Source of the DNA: Elysia crispata
Taxonomy: Eukaryota; Mollusca; Gastropoda; Plakobranchidae
NCBI GenBank assembly: GCA_033675545.1
Contig: JAWDGP010000898.1
Span: 416,001 to 480,000, forward strand
Length of the DNA: 64,000 nucleotides
Direction of reading: 5' to 3'
Shown piece after piece: positions 1 to 15,183 of this stretch. The notes beneath the pieces were generated by a model that was not told the origin of the DNA, did no database searches, and was given only the letters and a program-made list of their open reading frames with translations. Numbering within the stretch: position 1 is the stretch's first letter; each line of letters opens with the position of its first letter. The position numbers were made by a program, and so were the translations under genes.

Positions 1-3000
1 TGCCATTTTATTTTTCATGTAGTTTTTCTATTCCCATTATCCCCAAATTAATTTGTCATGTGTGAATTTTTGTCTCCTATTTGCATATTTCCATCTCAAG
101 GGAAAATGTGTTGGCAGCAGTGACATTTTGTGCCATGTGTAAGATTTGCTAACCATGATTTAATGCAATTTTTTCTTCATTTTTTTTTTTTATATAATTG
201 TGCATACTCATTGGTTGAACCAATAATTTTCTTCCCATACAAGATTTGCCAAAGACTCAGGACATAATGAACTATTTAGAATTATGAATAAATAAATTAC
301 TTGTTCTTTCTTTACTCTTTTGTATATTTAAATATTGCTTAAAACTGAAATCTAAAATGATTAGCCAAAGTTGGGAATTAGTTTTAGAATTATTATTTGT
401 TTTTAATTTTGTCATCTTCAAGAAACATTTACCGTGTGTTAGCTAAATTTTAGGCGCCTTCAGATTATTTTGTTCATGTAAGAATATGCAATTTTTTTAC
501 TTTAACATTTTCAAGTTAAATGGTGTGAGTAATTTTTATTCAAAATGTTTCTTATTAGTTGAAAAAATAGTTAAGATGTTATAAATGAGAAAATTGCGAC
601 ATGATTAGGCAGATAAAAGTTTCAGAGCAATGTAGGTGAAAGAAGAAGAAAATGGGCCTTATATTTTCAACATGGAATTACTATGTCACAAAAGAGTAAT
701 ATGAGTTTGTAAATCAGTGATGCAAAATTTTATCAAATGATTTCGAGGCCTTTATTCCCATTCACCTATGGTATCTTTATAAAGACCTGATTTTCTTAAA
801 GGCTTTTTTCATGTTGAGAGAAAATTTTGCATCGCAACTTATATATATCATAATTAGAGTAGCTCATCGATTTTTGCTTCAAAGTTGAACTTCAAAGCAT
901 TTAACACTGGTTTACAAAACATATCTTTGGTGATACTGATGCCTAGTCATAATAACATGAATTTATTGTTTACATCACTAAATGTAACCAGCTATATGAA
1001 TCAACATTAGGTGGGTATTATTATGTTATTCAGTTTGTAGTAGTGAAATCGGATGGCTTTTAAGCCTCACATTTACAACATTACTTGGATGAAATACAAT
1101 ATTGTGGTAAGATTTACCTGAGAATCTGCTCAAGGGAATTGTATGTATTTCAATACTTTTTTTTACAACTGGTAACTTTTTTTTTGTCATGAGCTGATAA
1201 ATTTTTTTACATTAGCTCTGGGTTTTGAATAACAGATGATATATTTGATTTGATTGTTCCATATTTTTTTCATTGCTTGCTAAGGGGAGAGGAAATAATG
1301 GACCATTTTGTTCTTTTGTAAGTGTATCTGTAAGGTTTTTGTACTTGCACTATTTTGAATGCACTACAGAGAATTCTTACAGACCGGGGTGCTAGGAGTT
1401 TGACTTTGGGCATACAGCAATAAAAGTTGATTTTTAACATGTCCTATTTTAAAATATGTTTAAATTCAGCATCTCAAAAGCTCACTTTTGTTACATTTGT
1501 TTTAATATTTCAAATGCATCTTAATATTCGTTATAGATAAGTCACTTAGTTCGGTGCCTTCTTGTGGGCTTTTCAGGTTTATAAAGCATTAATATTTTGA
1601 TCCAAGAGTGAATAGGACAAGAAAAAATTGAATATGATTCTAAATTTTATCTACAAATTATTTACGTTTTGAAATGTATTGGAGATGACTAAGGCAGTGA
1701 ATTAGGTGGGTTTTTTTTTTTTAATTTTCAAGAACAATGGAAAAACAGAAGGAAAAAAAATAAAAAAAAACCCATAAGAAATTTTCTCCGATATGCTTGT
1801 GACCTTACCTTTTCCTGTATATTTATTTCTGATTATCCAAATATCTTATTTTAATATTATATTCCATTGTATTCAGCAAATTAAAAGTGTATCATCATCA
1901 TCACCACACTTAACGATGAAGGTATTCTGCAGCTTTTTATCATAACTTTTTTTTTACATAGCTCATTATTTCAGATCATCAAGATGCAAGTTTTATAGTT
2001 TTTCAATGTATCATCTTGGTCTGATTGAAGACAAGGGAAGGAAACATATTTCATAATTAAGTAAACTGGTTTATTTAAACAAAACTTCTGCCATGATCTG
2101 CGTAGCAATATTGTTTCAATTTGGATATATATATGATATTCCATTAGATTTCATATCCAGCTATAGTTTATATCCCGCTCAACAACTTTGGGAACCAAAA
2201 GTTATTGTAGAAGTAAACATGCTGGTTTTATTTCAGCCTGGGTTTTTCCTGGGACAAATTCTTTGTAAGTAAGTTTTTTAATCAGGTTAAAAAAAGTGTA
2301 AAAATTGGAGGTTTTCTTAGTTTAATCGCTGAAAGATCTTTTGAATCAAAGTAATTGAATGCAAGATTTACTATTCATGAAAAATGCAGTTTATCCATAA
2401 TTTTTTCTTCAATTTTATAGAAAATATTTAGCATACAGGTAAACAGTTGTATGCTCTTAATATTTAAATGGAAATGTCCTAGATTTTCCTGCTGTATGCC
2501 CTGCTCACTTGTTTCTCCTAAGCGTGTTATGTTGAAAGTTTTGGATCATTTTAAAGGTTTACATGACAAAATGAAATTAAGATTACCTTTTGCATAAATT
2601 CTAAACAAAAATATACTCGCATATCCTCTCAAAATCACATTGCCGTATATTTTAATGTATTATTACTGATTGTGATGGGAACTTTCAAGTAAAAAGTTAA
2701 ATCAATTGCTCAGAAAAGCTAACTGAAATGTATCCATTTAGAGTAGTTTTCTAGTTTTGTTTTATAATTTAAAAGAATGCGTTTTTTTCCTTTGTTTTGA
2801 AGCTGGCCTAAAGAGAGGCTTATCCTTATCTTATAATTATATATAAAGAAAAAAAAGATAACGTTTTAAGTTTACATATATATTTTTGAGCTGAGAAATA
2901 TTTCAGAACTTTAAAAGTAAGTTTTTCTTGAAAATAAAGTTTAAGAAAAAGATCGGAAAAAAATCTCTGCTAATGAGAAAAAAGTCCAAATAATTTAAGG

Positions 3001-3675
3001 CATAATGATATTTAAACCACAGGATAAACAATGACATTAAGGGAAAATGCAGGATCATTCTTTTATATACATTAATGTATAATAAAAATCTGTAATTCTA
3101 AAAATATCTTTTTCTTAATGCCTGAAATTTTCAACAGCACATCAAAGGAAACAATTTCAAGGTTCAAGGCATTAGTTTTTTAACTTTCAATTTTTTTTTT
3201 AACTTTTAAGTGCCTGCCCTCGTTGATTATTCACATAATGTTTCTGATTGATTTAGGGAGTGATTCTTTCAACTTGTTTGTATGTTGTTATTCAGTTTTG
3301 AAACTATTGTTTTAACTTAGGTTTTTTTTTTCTATTCATAATTGGGTCAAATGGTATAATTACTATAATATGCTTAATCAAGTTTGAAATTTCCTGCCAA
3401 ATGGGTATCAAGTTTGCTAATGTACTATAATTATGTGGTTAATATATGTTTATGTCTGGCTGAGAGCCTAAGGTTTTGCTTTTTTGTATTTTCTTCTCAT
3501 CTTGTCCTAAGAAACCATTGAATGATATCTGTGTGAGGGTATTATCTCAAATCCCTTGTTTTATTGAAATGTTATACCATGAATTTCATATTTTTTGTCA
3601 GGTAATCATTGTTTCTCATAATTGCACTAGGGGTTCTTTGTTAAGAAATAAAGAAAACAATACAGTTAACCTAAA
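1..3675 (+). other. Putative long 3' UTR of an upstream plus-strand gene
   Basis: This stretch is strongly AT-rich with many T homopolymers, and has no long open frame, no exon-like GC island and none of the long (GA)n or trinucleotide arrays seen further right. It ends at a good polyadenylation arrangement (AATAAA at 3647-3652, GT-rich element at 3676-3703). That fits the tail of a transcript whose coding part lies left of the window. Other AATAAA copies, for example near 1420 and 2933, could give shorter forms. It could instead be plain intergenic DNA; only transcript data would settle it. Confidence 0.5.
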
Positions 3676-3703
3676 TTGTGTTTTTTCTTGTGTGAGTGTG
3701 TTT
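3647..3703 (+). terminator. Polyadenylation signal, plus strand
   Basis: AATAAA at 3647-3652 is followed about 25 bases later by a GT-rich run at 3676-3703 (core TTGTGTTTTTTCTTGTGTG). This is the usual animal pairing of hexamer and downstream element, so cleavage would fall near 3665-3675. It marks the likely end of the transcript that enters from the left edge. Confidence 0.55.
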
Positions 3704-3704
3704 A

Positions 3705-6862
<3,158 letters not shown>

Positions 6863-9800
6863 CTACTCACAGACAACGGCCCTCCTGCCGTTAGCAGCGT
6901 GCTCCGCCTGAGTTGGAGCAAATGGCGGCTGCACGTATTTGCCCTGGTACGGCAGCGGTGGCTGCAGAGCCTCACTGAAGCGATCCGTGTCGTACACACT
7001 GACCAAACCTAGTCAAATACATGAACCAAGACCAGGTTATTTGGTCTGATGATGAGGCTTATTGGCAGATATGAGGTAGCGGAAAGAGAAAATTGTTCAC
7101 AATTAACTTACAACTTCATTCTGTCTTAGATGTATAGAACATCTGATCAGTAGGCTCCGGCTCTTCGAAAGATTGAAGCAAAAAGATAGCATGACAAATT
7201 TGAAATCAGGTACACAAATATAAATGATTTTTTTTCTTTACATTTACCATAATGGAAAATTTTAATGGAAAAATTATTTATTACAGATATGTTTAAATTA
7301 CAATCAACAATTACTAAATTTTAAGGCGCATATATAAATTTTGATATATCTAGATTGTAGCCTCACTTAATTCATTGATATACGCTTTCAGTAGGTCATA
7401 ATTATGCAATAAAGACATTGAACAAGTTTCACAGAAGGCTTGTTTGAAAAAAAATGCACACGTGAATTCTGGTTCGCTAATGAGTGAGATATTGTCTTAA
7501 AAAGGACTCTGCTGTGAAAATGGATCAAATTTAGAGAAAAAGGCCAAGTTGTGAGTTTCGATTATTACCTAATGATGTAGCAAGGAGTCATCAGCAAATC
7601 TTAGGGAGTCAATTAGTTTAGTTCCTCTGAACTAATTTAATACAGATAAAATTCTTTCAATTTCATATTTGGGATCAAATGGTCATGGATTTCATCTTTA
7701 TATTTCTGATTGTGATTAGGACTTTGTTCTGAGTTATACACACGACTTTCAAGGCTATGCTTACAGAAATTCTTATTTTTATTCTTTTATATATGAAATA
7801 GCGATCAAAGAAAATTTTCTTATTTTTAATTTGATGGAAAATTCCACTCTTCAGATGTTTTCTTTTTGTTTTCAAGGAGGAAGCGCTACTTGTGTGATAA
7901 AAAAGAAATTTGAGCTTTTATTCATTTCTGAATGAATCCCTTACACTTTAATGGAAGATTGGGTAAGGACCAATTCAACGCCAGTACCCCAGGAATCATA
8001 CGTATATAAGCAGACGCAATCATTTAGATACTTATTTAGTTCCGCAACTGAGATTTTCCGAAGAGTTAATATGCTACCAAGATAACAGTAATAGTTTTAT
8101 CCAACAATCAATAAAACCTGGAAGACGTCCGCAGTACTATGTATTGAAGAATATCTTTATTCCCTGTTTGCGCATTTCAATGAGTAACTGAAGTTATGTC
8201 AGGACTTTTGAGCGCTTTAAATTCCCAGGTTAGGAGCTGCTGCTTCATAAGCGAACAAAAATTTAAACTGCATGTGTGTGTATAACCTCTGTCGTGATGA
8301 CAGTGTGACATCGAAATAACGATTTGAATTTTTTTATAGGTGTATTATATTTTTCAACTCATGCGGTGAATGTAGAGGACAAAATTTTAAAGCTTCAAAT
8401 TAATCATTATAATAACTGCCATAACCCCAATTTTTTTAACCTGATATCCACTGATAATTTACGCTCAAAACGTTTCTTGGGGATTCCTCGCCGCGCATTT
8501 CTCAAATTGAAAAAGAGCGCTGCAGTAAAACAATAGATAAAATGGTTATATTGCGTGATGTGGCTCAGCGTCGCGATCTTTACATTCCTATCATCGGCTA
8601 TTTTTCTACAGAGTGTAAAAAATGTGTCTTTTGCTTTTCAGAAATTATAATCAACGTCACATGTACCACATTCGAACCATATCTTTTTAAAAGGCAAGTC
8701 CCATCCCTAGACTGTACCGGTGAGCGGTAAAAAATTCCTCTCCCATTTAACAACAACCACTCCACTTACCGTCAACAAAGCAAACCCTGGAGCCGTGGTG
8801 ACCGAGGACCTCTTTGATGTGTCTCCATGTACCGCCAATTGCGCCTTGTCTGATTCTGGAGTAAAATTATTATTTCAATGTTAGGAATGGGAGTGGCAAA
8901 TGAATAGTAATGTATAGAGAGGAAGAAGAAGAAGAAGACGAGCAGAAAGATAAAAAAAAAAAGTTGAAGATGGCAATGATGATCAGTATCATGACGATGA
9001 TGATAACGATGTTTATCCATTATGAGAAGAAATTTTTTTTAATAAGTCAGGGGGGTGGTTATAATGGTATCGGTGTTCTGGATTCGATAAATTTGTCCAG
9101 AATCTATTTTAAAGTTACCTTGGAAGGCCTGGATTAGGGTAGCGGTATGCAATCTGATGAGTCAGGTCGGTGTAGGATTTCTGGAAAGCTTCGTCGTACG
9201 GATTGTCCCTGGCATCTTCAGTTGTCTCCACCTGAATATCGATAATGACAAGGTAGGGTAAATCAAGATATAAATGATGAAGGCTAAAAGAGCTTACAGC
9301 TTTTTTTTTCCTTTAAGATCAAGTTTAACCATTGAAATATCATTCTCCATAATTTAAGTAATACCTGAAGAAGTTATCGGTCAATACATTTATGATTTAG
9401 ATTGACTGAAAGTTAAAACCAATTAAGACTAAATTTTTTAAAGGACTAGTAACATTATATTTGCAATTACTAACATTTCTAAGTGTCAATGGTGAAGAGA
9501 GCTTATATATGACATTCGTTTAAGAAAAAAAAAACTGTTATGAAATATTTTAAGTGGTAGTGAAAAGTGTTTTTTAGAACAAGAGATACTTTCTATCGGA
9601 ACGAAAGCATCAGAGCGCATGCATTGGGTGAATCAGGGTTTTCATAGCCTTAATAGTTGGTAGATATGGAGGTATGTATTGGAAACAAATGACCATAACC
9701 AAATGAAATCAATATCTTCGCTTTTGAAGCTGCTGTAGATAGCAACGGTGAATGTTTAAGACAGTTGAGATTAAACGAATAGCAGAAGAGATACATAATG

Positions 9801-10228
9801 TGTCTATCATTTGAAGCAGAGTGTCATTGACCAATAGAATAGAATGCTGGATTAGGGCAATTTGAGTTAAAGATGCAACTGAACATGGACTGAATATGCA
9901 GAAAATGCCTGCATTTACGAGGCGTGCGTGTGATAGTCATCAGAGAATTAATGAAAAATGAAATTTATGCGCATCAAACTTCTGCACAAAAGACGTAAGA
10001 GAGAATTGGCAAAAGGATTTCATATGAAATAGAAACACCACAATAATTAAGACAGTGTGTTTTGCCAGAGCTACTTACTGAGGGCATCGCTTGAAAGCCC
10101 TGCATTCCGGAATACATCACAGGTGTGTGAGAGGGACCCATCCTGCCTTGCATCAGCATCCAGTCGTTCATAGTGTTGTAGGTTGTCCTGGCAAACAGAG
10201 GAAAGTTGGTTTTATTATTGAGCGTCAT
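6863..10228 (-). CDS. Gene C: unrecognised 164-residue Pro/Tyr-rich protein, 4 exons
   Basis: Exons on the minus strand: 10228-10079, 9231-9119, 8855-8770 and 7008-6863. Every junction is GT-AG and the frame carries through (phase 0, then 2, then 1) to a TAG stop, for 164 residues. Blocks include NDWMLMQGRMGPSHTP, NPYDEAFQKSYTDL, YRYPNPGLP, TWRHIKEVLGHHGSR and LPYQGKYVQPPFAPTQ. No signal peptide or membrane segment is visible. I do not recognise the family; the loop-like Pro/Tyr/Arg style resembles microtubule inner proteins, but that is inference. Two ends are uncertain. The start may be ATG at 10228, but a good acceptor at 10189-10188 (exon from 10187, phase 2) suggests an unseen earlier exon. 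The TAG also overlaps a donor-like GTGAGT, so the message could continue past 6863. Confidence 0.65.
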
Positions 10229-11507
10229 GGATAATAACCATGCCCAGCAGTGCTCTCAAGCAGGGATTGTATACCGTTTGCGGTCAGGGTAATCTTGTCT
10301 CTTGAAATATTCAACGATTGTCTTTCAGTTTAAAATGAATTGAATAGTTTTACTGTCTCTCTAATTAACTGTCATGTGTACCATAATGACATCAGTTGAT
10401 TAGGTTGTTCGATGGAATTTTGCGACTTTTAAGAATGGTTTTTGCCTTTCTATTAACTTTTCCTTGAACACGAAAAAGACAAACAAAGCCGATATGACGT
10501 TAGTAAGTTATTGCGACAATTTTTGGGGGAGTCACTTGATCTATGTGTAGCTATCAAAAAAAAAAAAGGGCAAAACTTCAAATTCTGGACAAGAAGATGT
10601 CTTTTGAAACAAATAATATTGAGCCAAAATGAAACTTTTTAAGAAATAAGAATGTTTCTTGAGGATTTTAATAATCTTCAAAAGCAGTCTAGTCTGGTGA
10701 GAGAGAAAAATGTATGAAAGATAATTTTCATATATCAAAATATTTAATTTCCAGGCTCCCCCCCCCAAAAAAAAAAAAAAAAAAAAAAAAACATTATATT
10801 TTATTCAGATGATGAATATATCTCGCTACTACAACCCGACACATTCGGGTGACCCAGCCTTAGTGTCTGTTTATTTGGTAAAAGCATTTAATTTTTGGCT
10901 CTTGAAAATATCACAGCTTGGGCTCAAAGATTTCTTGTGCATCTGCTCCTAAAATTTTTGAGTTTTCTCCTTTTTTTTTTTATATATCTTTTTAGAAAAG
11001 ATTTTATATAAATGATTTTTTTTTTATTTTTTTAAAAACCCTCATTGATATCATAGATCAAACTTACTCCACTCCTTTGATTTAATTTTCCAAAGAAATT
11101 CTTTAGATTTATACATTTCAATCAATGACAGAATAGCACCTTTGTAGATGATGTTACGATGATTGAAAATATTTTTTTTACAATTGAAAGCAAAGAAGAA
11201 AGACGCGATCGAAACGCTCTTTTTCCAAACAAACCAAAACCTTCGTTGTATATGCGGCAAACATTTTGTTTTGTATTATTTTGTGTTTTGTAGAGGTGAA
11301 ACTTTTAATATACAAGAAGAATACAAACATAAATGTACAATATAAAATGACTAAACGAAGGAGTAAACTGTGATAATAATTATTAGGATGAAAAATAACG
11401 AATTACTCAGGGGACAAGGAATGTATGTAAAAAAGAAAGAGAGAGAGAAAGATGGAGAAATAAAGAGAGAGGGAGAAAAAGAAGAAGAAGAAGAGAGAGA
11501 GATGGGT

Positions 11508-11624
<117 letters not shown>

Positions 11625-12299
11625 AATGAGGTAGATTTTGCATTTCAAAAATAGTAATTTTTCAACATTTTCTCATAAATCTGATAATTTAAAAGAAATT
11701 CTGTTCACGGATGTGACGTAGTGAAAAAAAAAAATAATAAAAAACAGGAGCATCCGGTAACGAAACTTTTGTTCGGTGAGGACTCAAAGCGCAAAAATCC
11801 TACAGCATTCATTTTACTGGTTATAAGAGTAGGATAGCACATCTTAAAAACATACCCCGATATATGCCTGCCACAAAGTATGGCGTGGATTAAAAAAAAA
11901 AGTTTATTATGATACGCAAGGCAAGCTACTAAAGCAGTAAACTGAGCTATCAACATTTACGAAATTCCGACTTGCGTGCAATGCTCAGCTTATAGCTGAA
12001 TCATTTAACTTAGGGACTAGCAATTTAATTGTGTAAGGTTATGGAGTAATATTAAATTAGATCTAGACCTGTAAATAATATGTAATGCGCATCACATAAC
12101 CCCAAAATTTTGCAAAGTGCGACACCTTCAGTTAATCTTTGACACACGATTAAATTCATTTTTTTTAGATAACACAAACAACAAAATGGAGGGTGGCGTC
12201 AGTGATTCCAGATTAAGCAATATATAATTTAGTAATTTTTACTTAGTCTTCAATTTTACGTGTTATAATTTTTTTAGGTGCATGGGGGACCTTCATAGA

Positions 12300-12720
12300 G
12301 ATATTCACTATGTCACACATCTACTTTTCTTCCTTTTTCTTCTCTACCTCCTCTTCTTCATCCTCCTTCTACTTTTCTTCCATTTTCTCCTTTTCCTTCT
12401 CTTCCCCATCCTCCTTCTACTTTTCTTCCTTTTTCTCCTCCGCCTTCTCTTCCCCATCCTCCTTGTACTTTTCTTCCTTTTTCTCCTCCTCTCTTGCTCA
12501 CCCTCCTTCTATTTTTCTTCCATTTTGTTTTCCTCCTCCTCTTCCCCATCCTCCTACTGTTCTTCCTTTTTCTCCTCCTCCTCTCTTCCCGATCCTCCTT
12601 CTACTTTTTCCCTTTTTGTCTTCCTCCTCCTCTTCCCCATCCTCCTACTATTCTTCCTTTTTCTCCTCCTCCTCTCTTCCCCCACCCTCCTTCTACTTTT
12701 CTTCTTCTCATCACCTGCCT
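12300..12720. repeat. Polypyrimidine minisatellite, unit about 45-50 bp
   Basis: The plus strand is almost wholly C and T. A block like CATCCTCCTTCTACTTTTCT recurs about every 45 to 50 bases (near 12359, 12409, 12457, 12502, 12592, 12682) with drift between copies. Open frames of more than 150 residues cross it in several frames because pyrimidine triplets cannot form stop codons; none is a gene. Confidence 0.85.
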
Positions 12721-13189
12721 TTTTTAAAGCGTTTAGTTCTCCCTTTTTTGGCATTTTCTTATTGTATCATCTCAGGATTTCCGATACTGCTGGTGTTTGT
12801 GAAGCTTTAGATATAATTTTGAGTTCTTATTGACCGCTCTAGAGGCTTTGATGAGAGCGAATCTTCACAAAATGTACAGTGCCGCGATTAGCCTGTTTCA
12901 TATTTTACAGGCAGAATGACCAATAATAAAAAAAAGTGATTTATTTGACGCTTCCACATTTTTAAAGAGATTTATTACGTTTACCCGACAGACAAATATC
13001 TACCAAGCTAGCTCTCTTAGTCTGAGTCTACAGAGGAGTCGCTATTAGAAACAGATCCTCACTCTGCCGTACTGATCAAATTTTTTTAATGATGGAATGT
13101 GTTTAAAGAACATTCACAAGATTCAAAATTTATCTGAGATTTTTTTTATGAAATTGGAAGCAATCAGGTATCTTGACTGGGTTGCTAAT

Positions 13190-14790
13190 CCAGGCGCTAT
13201 ATTATTTCGCCAACAAGTCTCGCAATAGTTACAGCATTTTTAATCCTTATGAAGGAACCTCTCATTTTTCCTACTTCAGATCCGCCAGTAACTTTAAGAG
13301 CTTTTCTTCTTTTGTTGCCACATATTGAGAGTTTAGTAAAAGGGTCATAATTAACATATGGCCCTATGAATCCTCTGGCACTAACCTCAAAGGGCATGAC
13401 CACAGCTTTGTAGCCGACACCTACTAGCTTTTTGGTCATGTTCAGGTATTTCTCTCTTTTGTAGACGTGGGCCTCATTCTATTTTCGTATGGAATTGTTA
13501 ACTCTACCATGATCAGTTGTCGTGTTGAAGTGAATGAATCTCGACTTAGTCTTTTTTCTTTTATTATACTGTTTGACTGTTCCATTCTGGAAGGTGTGCT
13601 GAAATATCCCAGTCGTCACAACCGTCTAGTTGGCATTTTCTTTGGTTCGTCTTCACGAACCTTCCGTGCCATGACTTGACGCCTCCCACTGTTGTGAATA
13701 TCAATGCATTGGTTTCAGGGAGGGTAGTCCCTTCTTTAGGCGTGCTTATGATAGGGAAATTTCCTAAAGAACTCTATTATGCCTCCATCTGACAGGGCGA
13801 TTTTGCAAGAGCTCAAGACATGCTTTGCGCTTCTGAAAGCATTGGCATAGCGAACATATGGGGTCCTATTTCTTTCCCCACCGTGCCACATATGTGTTTT
13901 CGAGGGAAGTAAATAGTACACTGATCTGATGAAATCTTATAGACCAGGAGTGGCCAAAAGAGCTTCGGGATTAGCATGAACTGTAGGCACCACACTTAGA
14001 ATTTTTGCAACCGCTCTAGAACATAATATTATGGACATCTTTTATAGAGTAGATCAGGCACACCATTAGCCCTGAAGTTGACTTGGCTCTTGCTTTTTGC
14101 ACTACTGCTTTGATTTCGTCCATGCTGGGTTGGTTTGTTGATGAATTTTTCTCTGGGAGTAGCTGGCCACACCAGACCTGCAGATTCACTAAGAGGTATT
14201 TCACTATCTGGGTCAGAATGTTTTCCTCACATGGGTCTCCACTGTTCTTTCTGTACTGAAAGGGAACCTGATCTTGATTACTGGAAGAGTTGTCTTGCCA
14301 ATTGAAATGGGTCTTTGAAGAAGCGTTTATAATACTTTTTCTTTTGACTTTGTCTCCTCTATGCGGATTCTGCTCTGTGCAGTGCTCAATGTCTCGCCGT
14401 CGAACCTCGCCAAAGTTCCTGCAGCCCATTTTTCGCTTCTTCAGTCGCTGATTTCATCTGTTTCCTTAGGATTTTACGTTGCATTCTACTTTTCTTAGGT
14501 TCTCTTTTAACCTGATGTTCTTTAACCCGAAGGTATTTTGACATGTTTGGCAGATAATGCTACCCAAAGTGGTAAGTTTATGCTCTTCCCGATGAGCTTG
14601 TCCGGTTGTAGGACTATTTTGCCATCCAGCTTCCGATTGTTCTTTTGTGCTTGCAGGTGCTATCGGAATTCTTCGTCTGACTCGTGAGCGTGGATTTCCT
14701 CAGCACTGTTGTTTTGAATTTGGCTTTGGTTTTCCGACGTCTTACCTGTCTGGGCAGTGCGCTACTGCTGATTCGTTGAAGAATTTCACA
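13190..14790 (-). mobile_element. Degraded LINE with restriction-like endonuclease (R2/NeSL/Hero-like group)
   Basis: Minus-strand fragments line up, in order, with the single ORF of an REL-type non-LTR retrotransposon. They are: a basic lead-in near 14,400-14,500; the FFKDPF-type patch near 14,310; the start of the reverse transcriptase (KARAKS, then NGVP-LLYKRCP in another frame) near 14,030-14,110; the post-RT string WCLQFMLIPKLFWPLLVYK near 13,990-13,930; a remnant of the zinc-knuckle region near 13,920-13,800; and the endonuclease (VELTIPYE near 13,495, then VMPFEVSARGF and TKLSICGNKRRKAL at 13,400-13,290). The RT palm, including the catalytic YADD, is missing between the second and third blocks, and further DNA is lost before the zinc region. 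Several frameshifts and stops make it clearly dead. It lies just upstream of gene G in opposite orientation. Family placement rests on my memory of REL LINE proteins. Confidence 0.8.
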
Positions 14791-15183
14791 ACTTGAAAAA
14801 ATAACAGTTGTCACTGAAAATTTGATGACGGTGAAATATATTTTCGAGTCTTTGGTTTCGATTTTTAACTCATTTGTAAGGGTGCGAATATATACCTTTT
14901 TGAGCGTGGTGCCATGGATTACACTTGAGAATAAAAAGCACACAGTACCAGTAAGAGTAGCAATTGACAGAACCCCCGCACACTGGCGCAGAATTTCAGT
15001 AGACTGCAATAGGAAAAACCTCTCTTTTTTCCATTTTTATTTTCATCCTGATTAGCTGGAAAAGGACTCTGAGGGCCGAGCATGATTTTTAAATACATTC
15101 ATGTCAGTACGTAATATTTGTTTCATCTTCTCGTAAATAATAAGCACGGTATTTTGTTGAGCCAAAAATCAGAGTTGTAAATA

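Noticed and set aside
12282-12833. 183-codon and 166-codon plus-strand frames with membrane-like Leu/Phe/Ser content
   Set aside because: They are translations of a polypyrimidine minisatellite, where stops cannot occur. All frames are open across it, so none is favoured.
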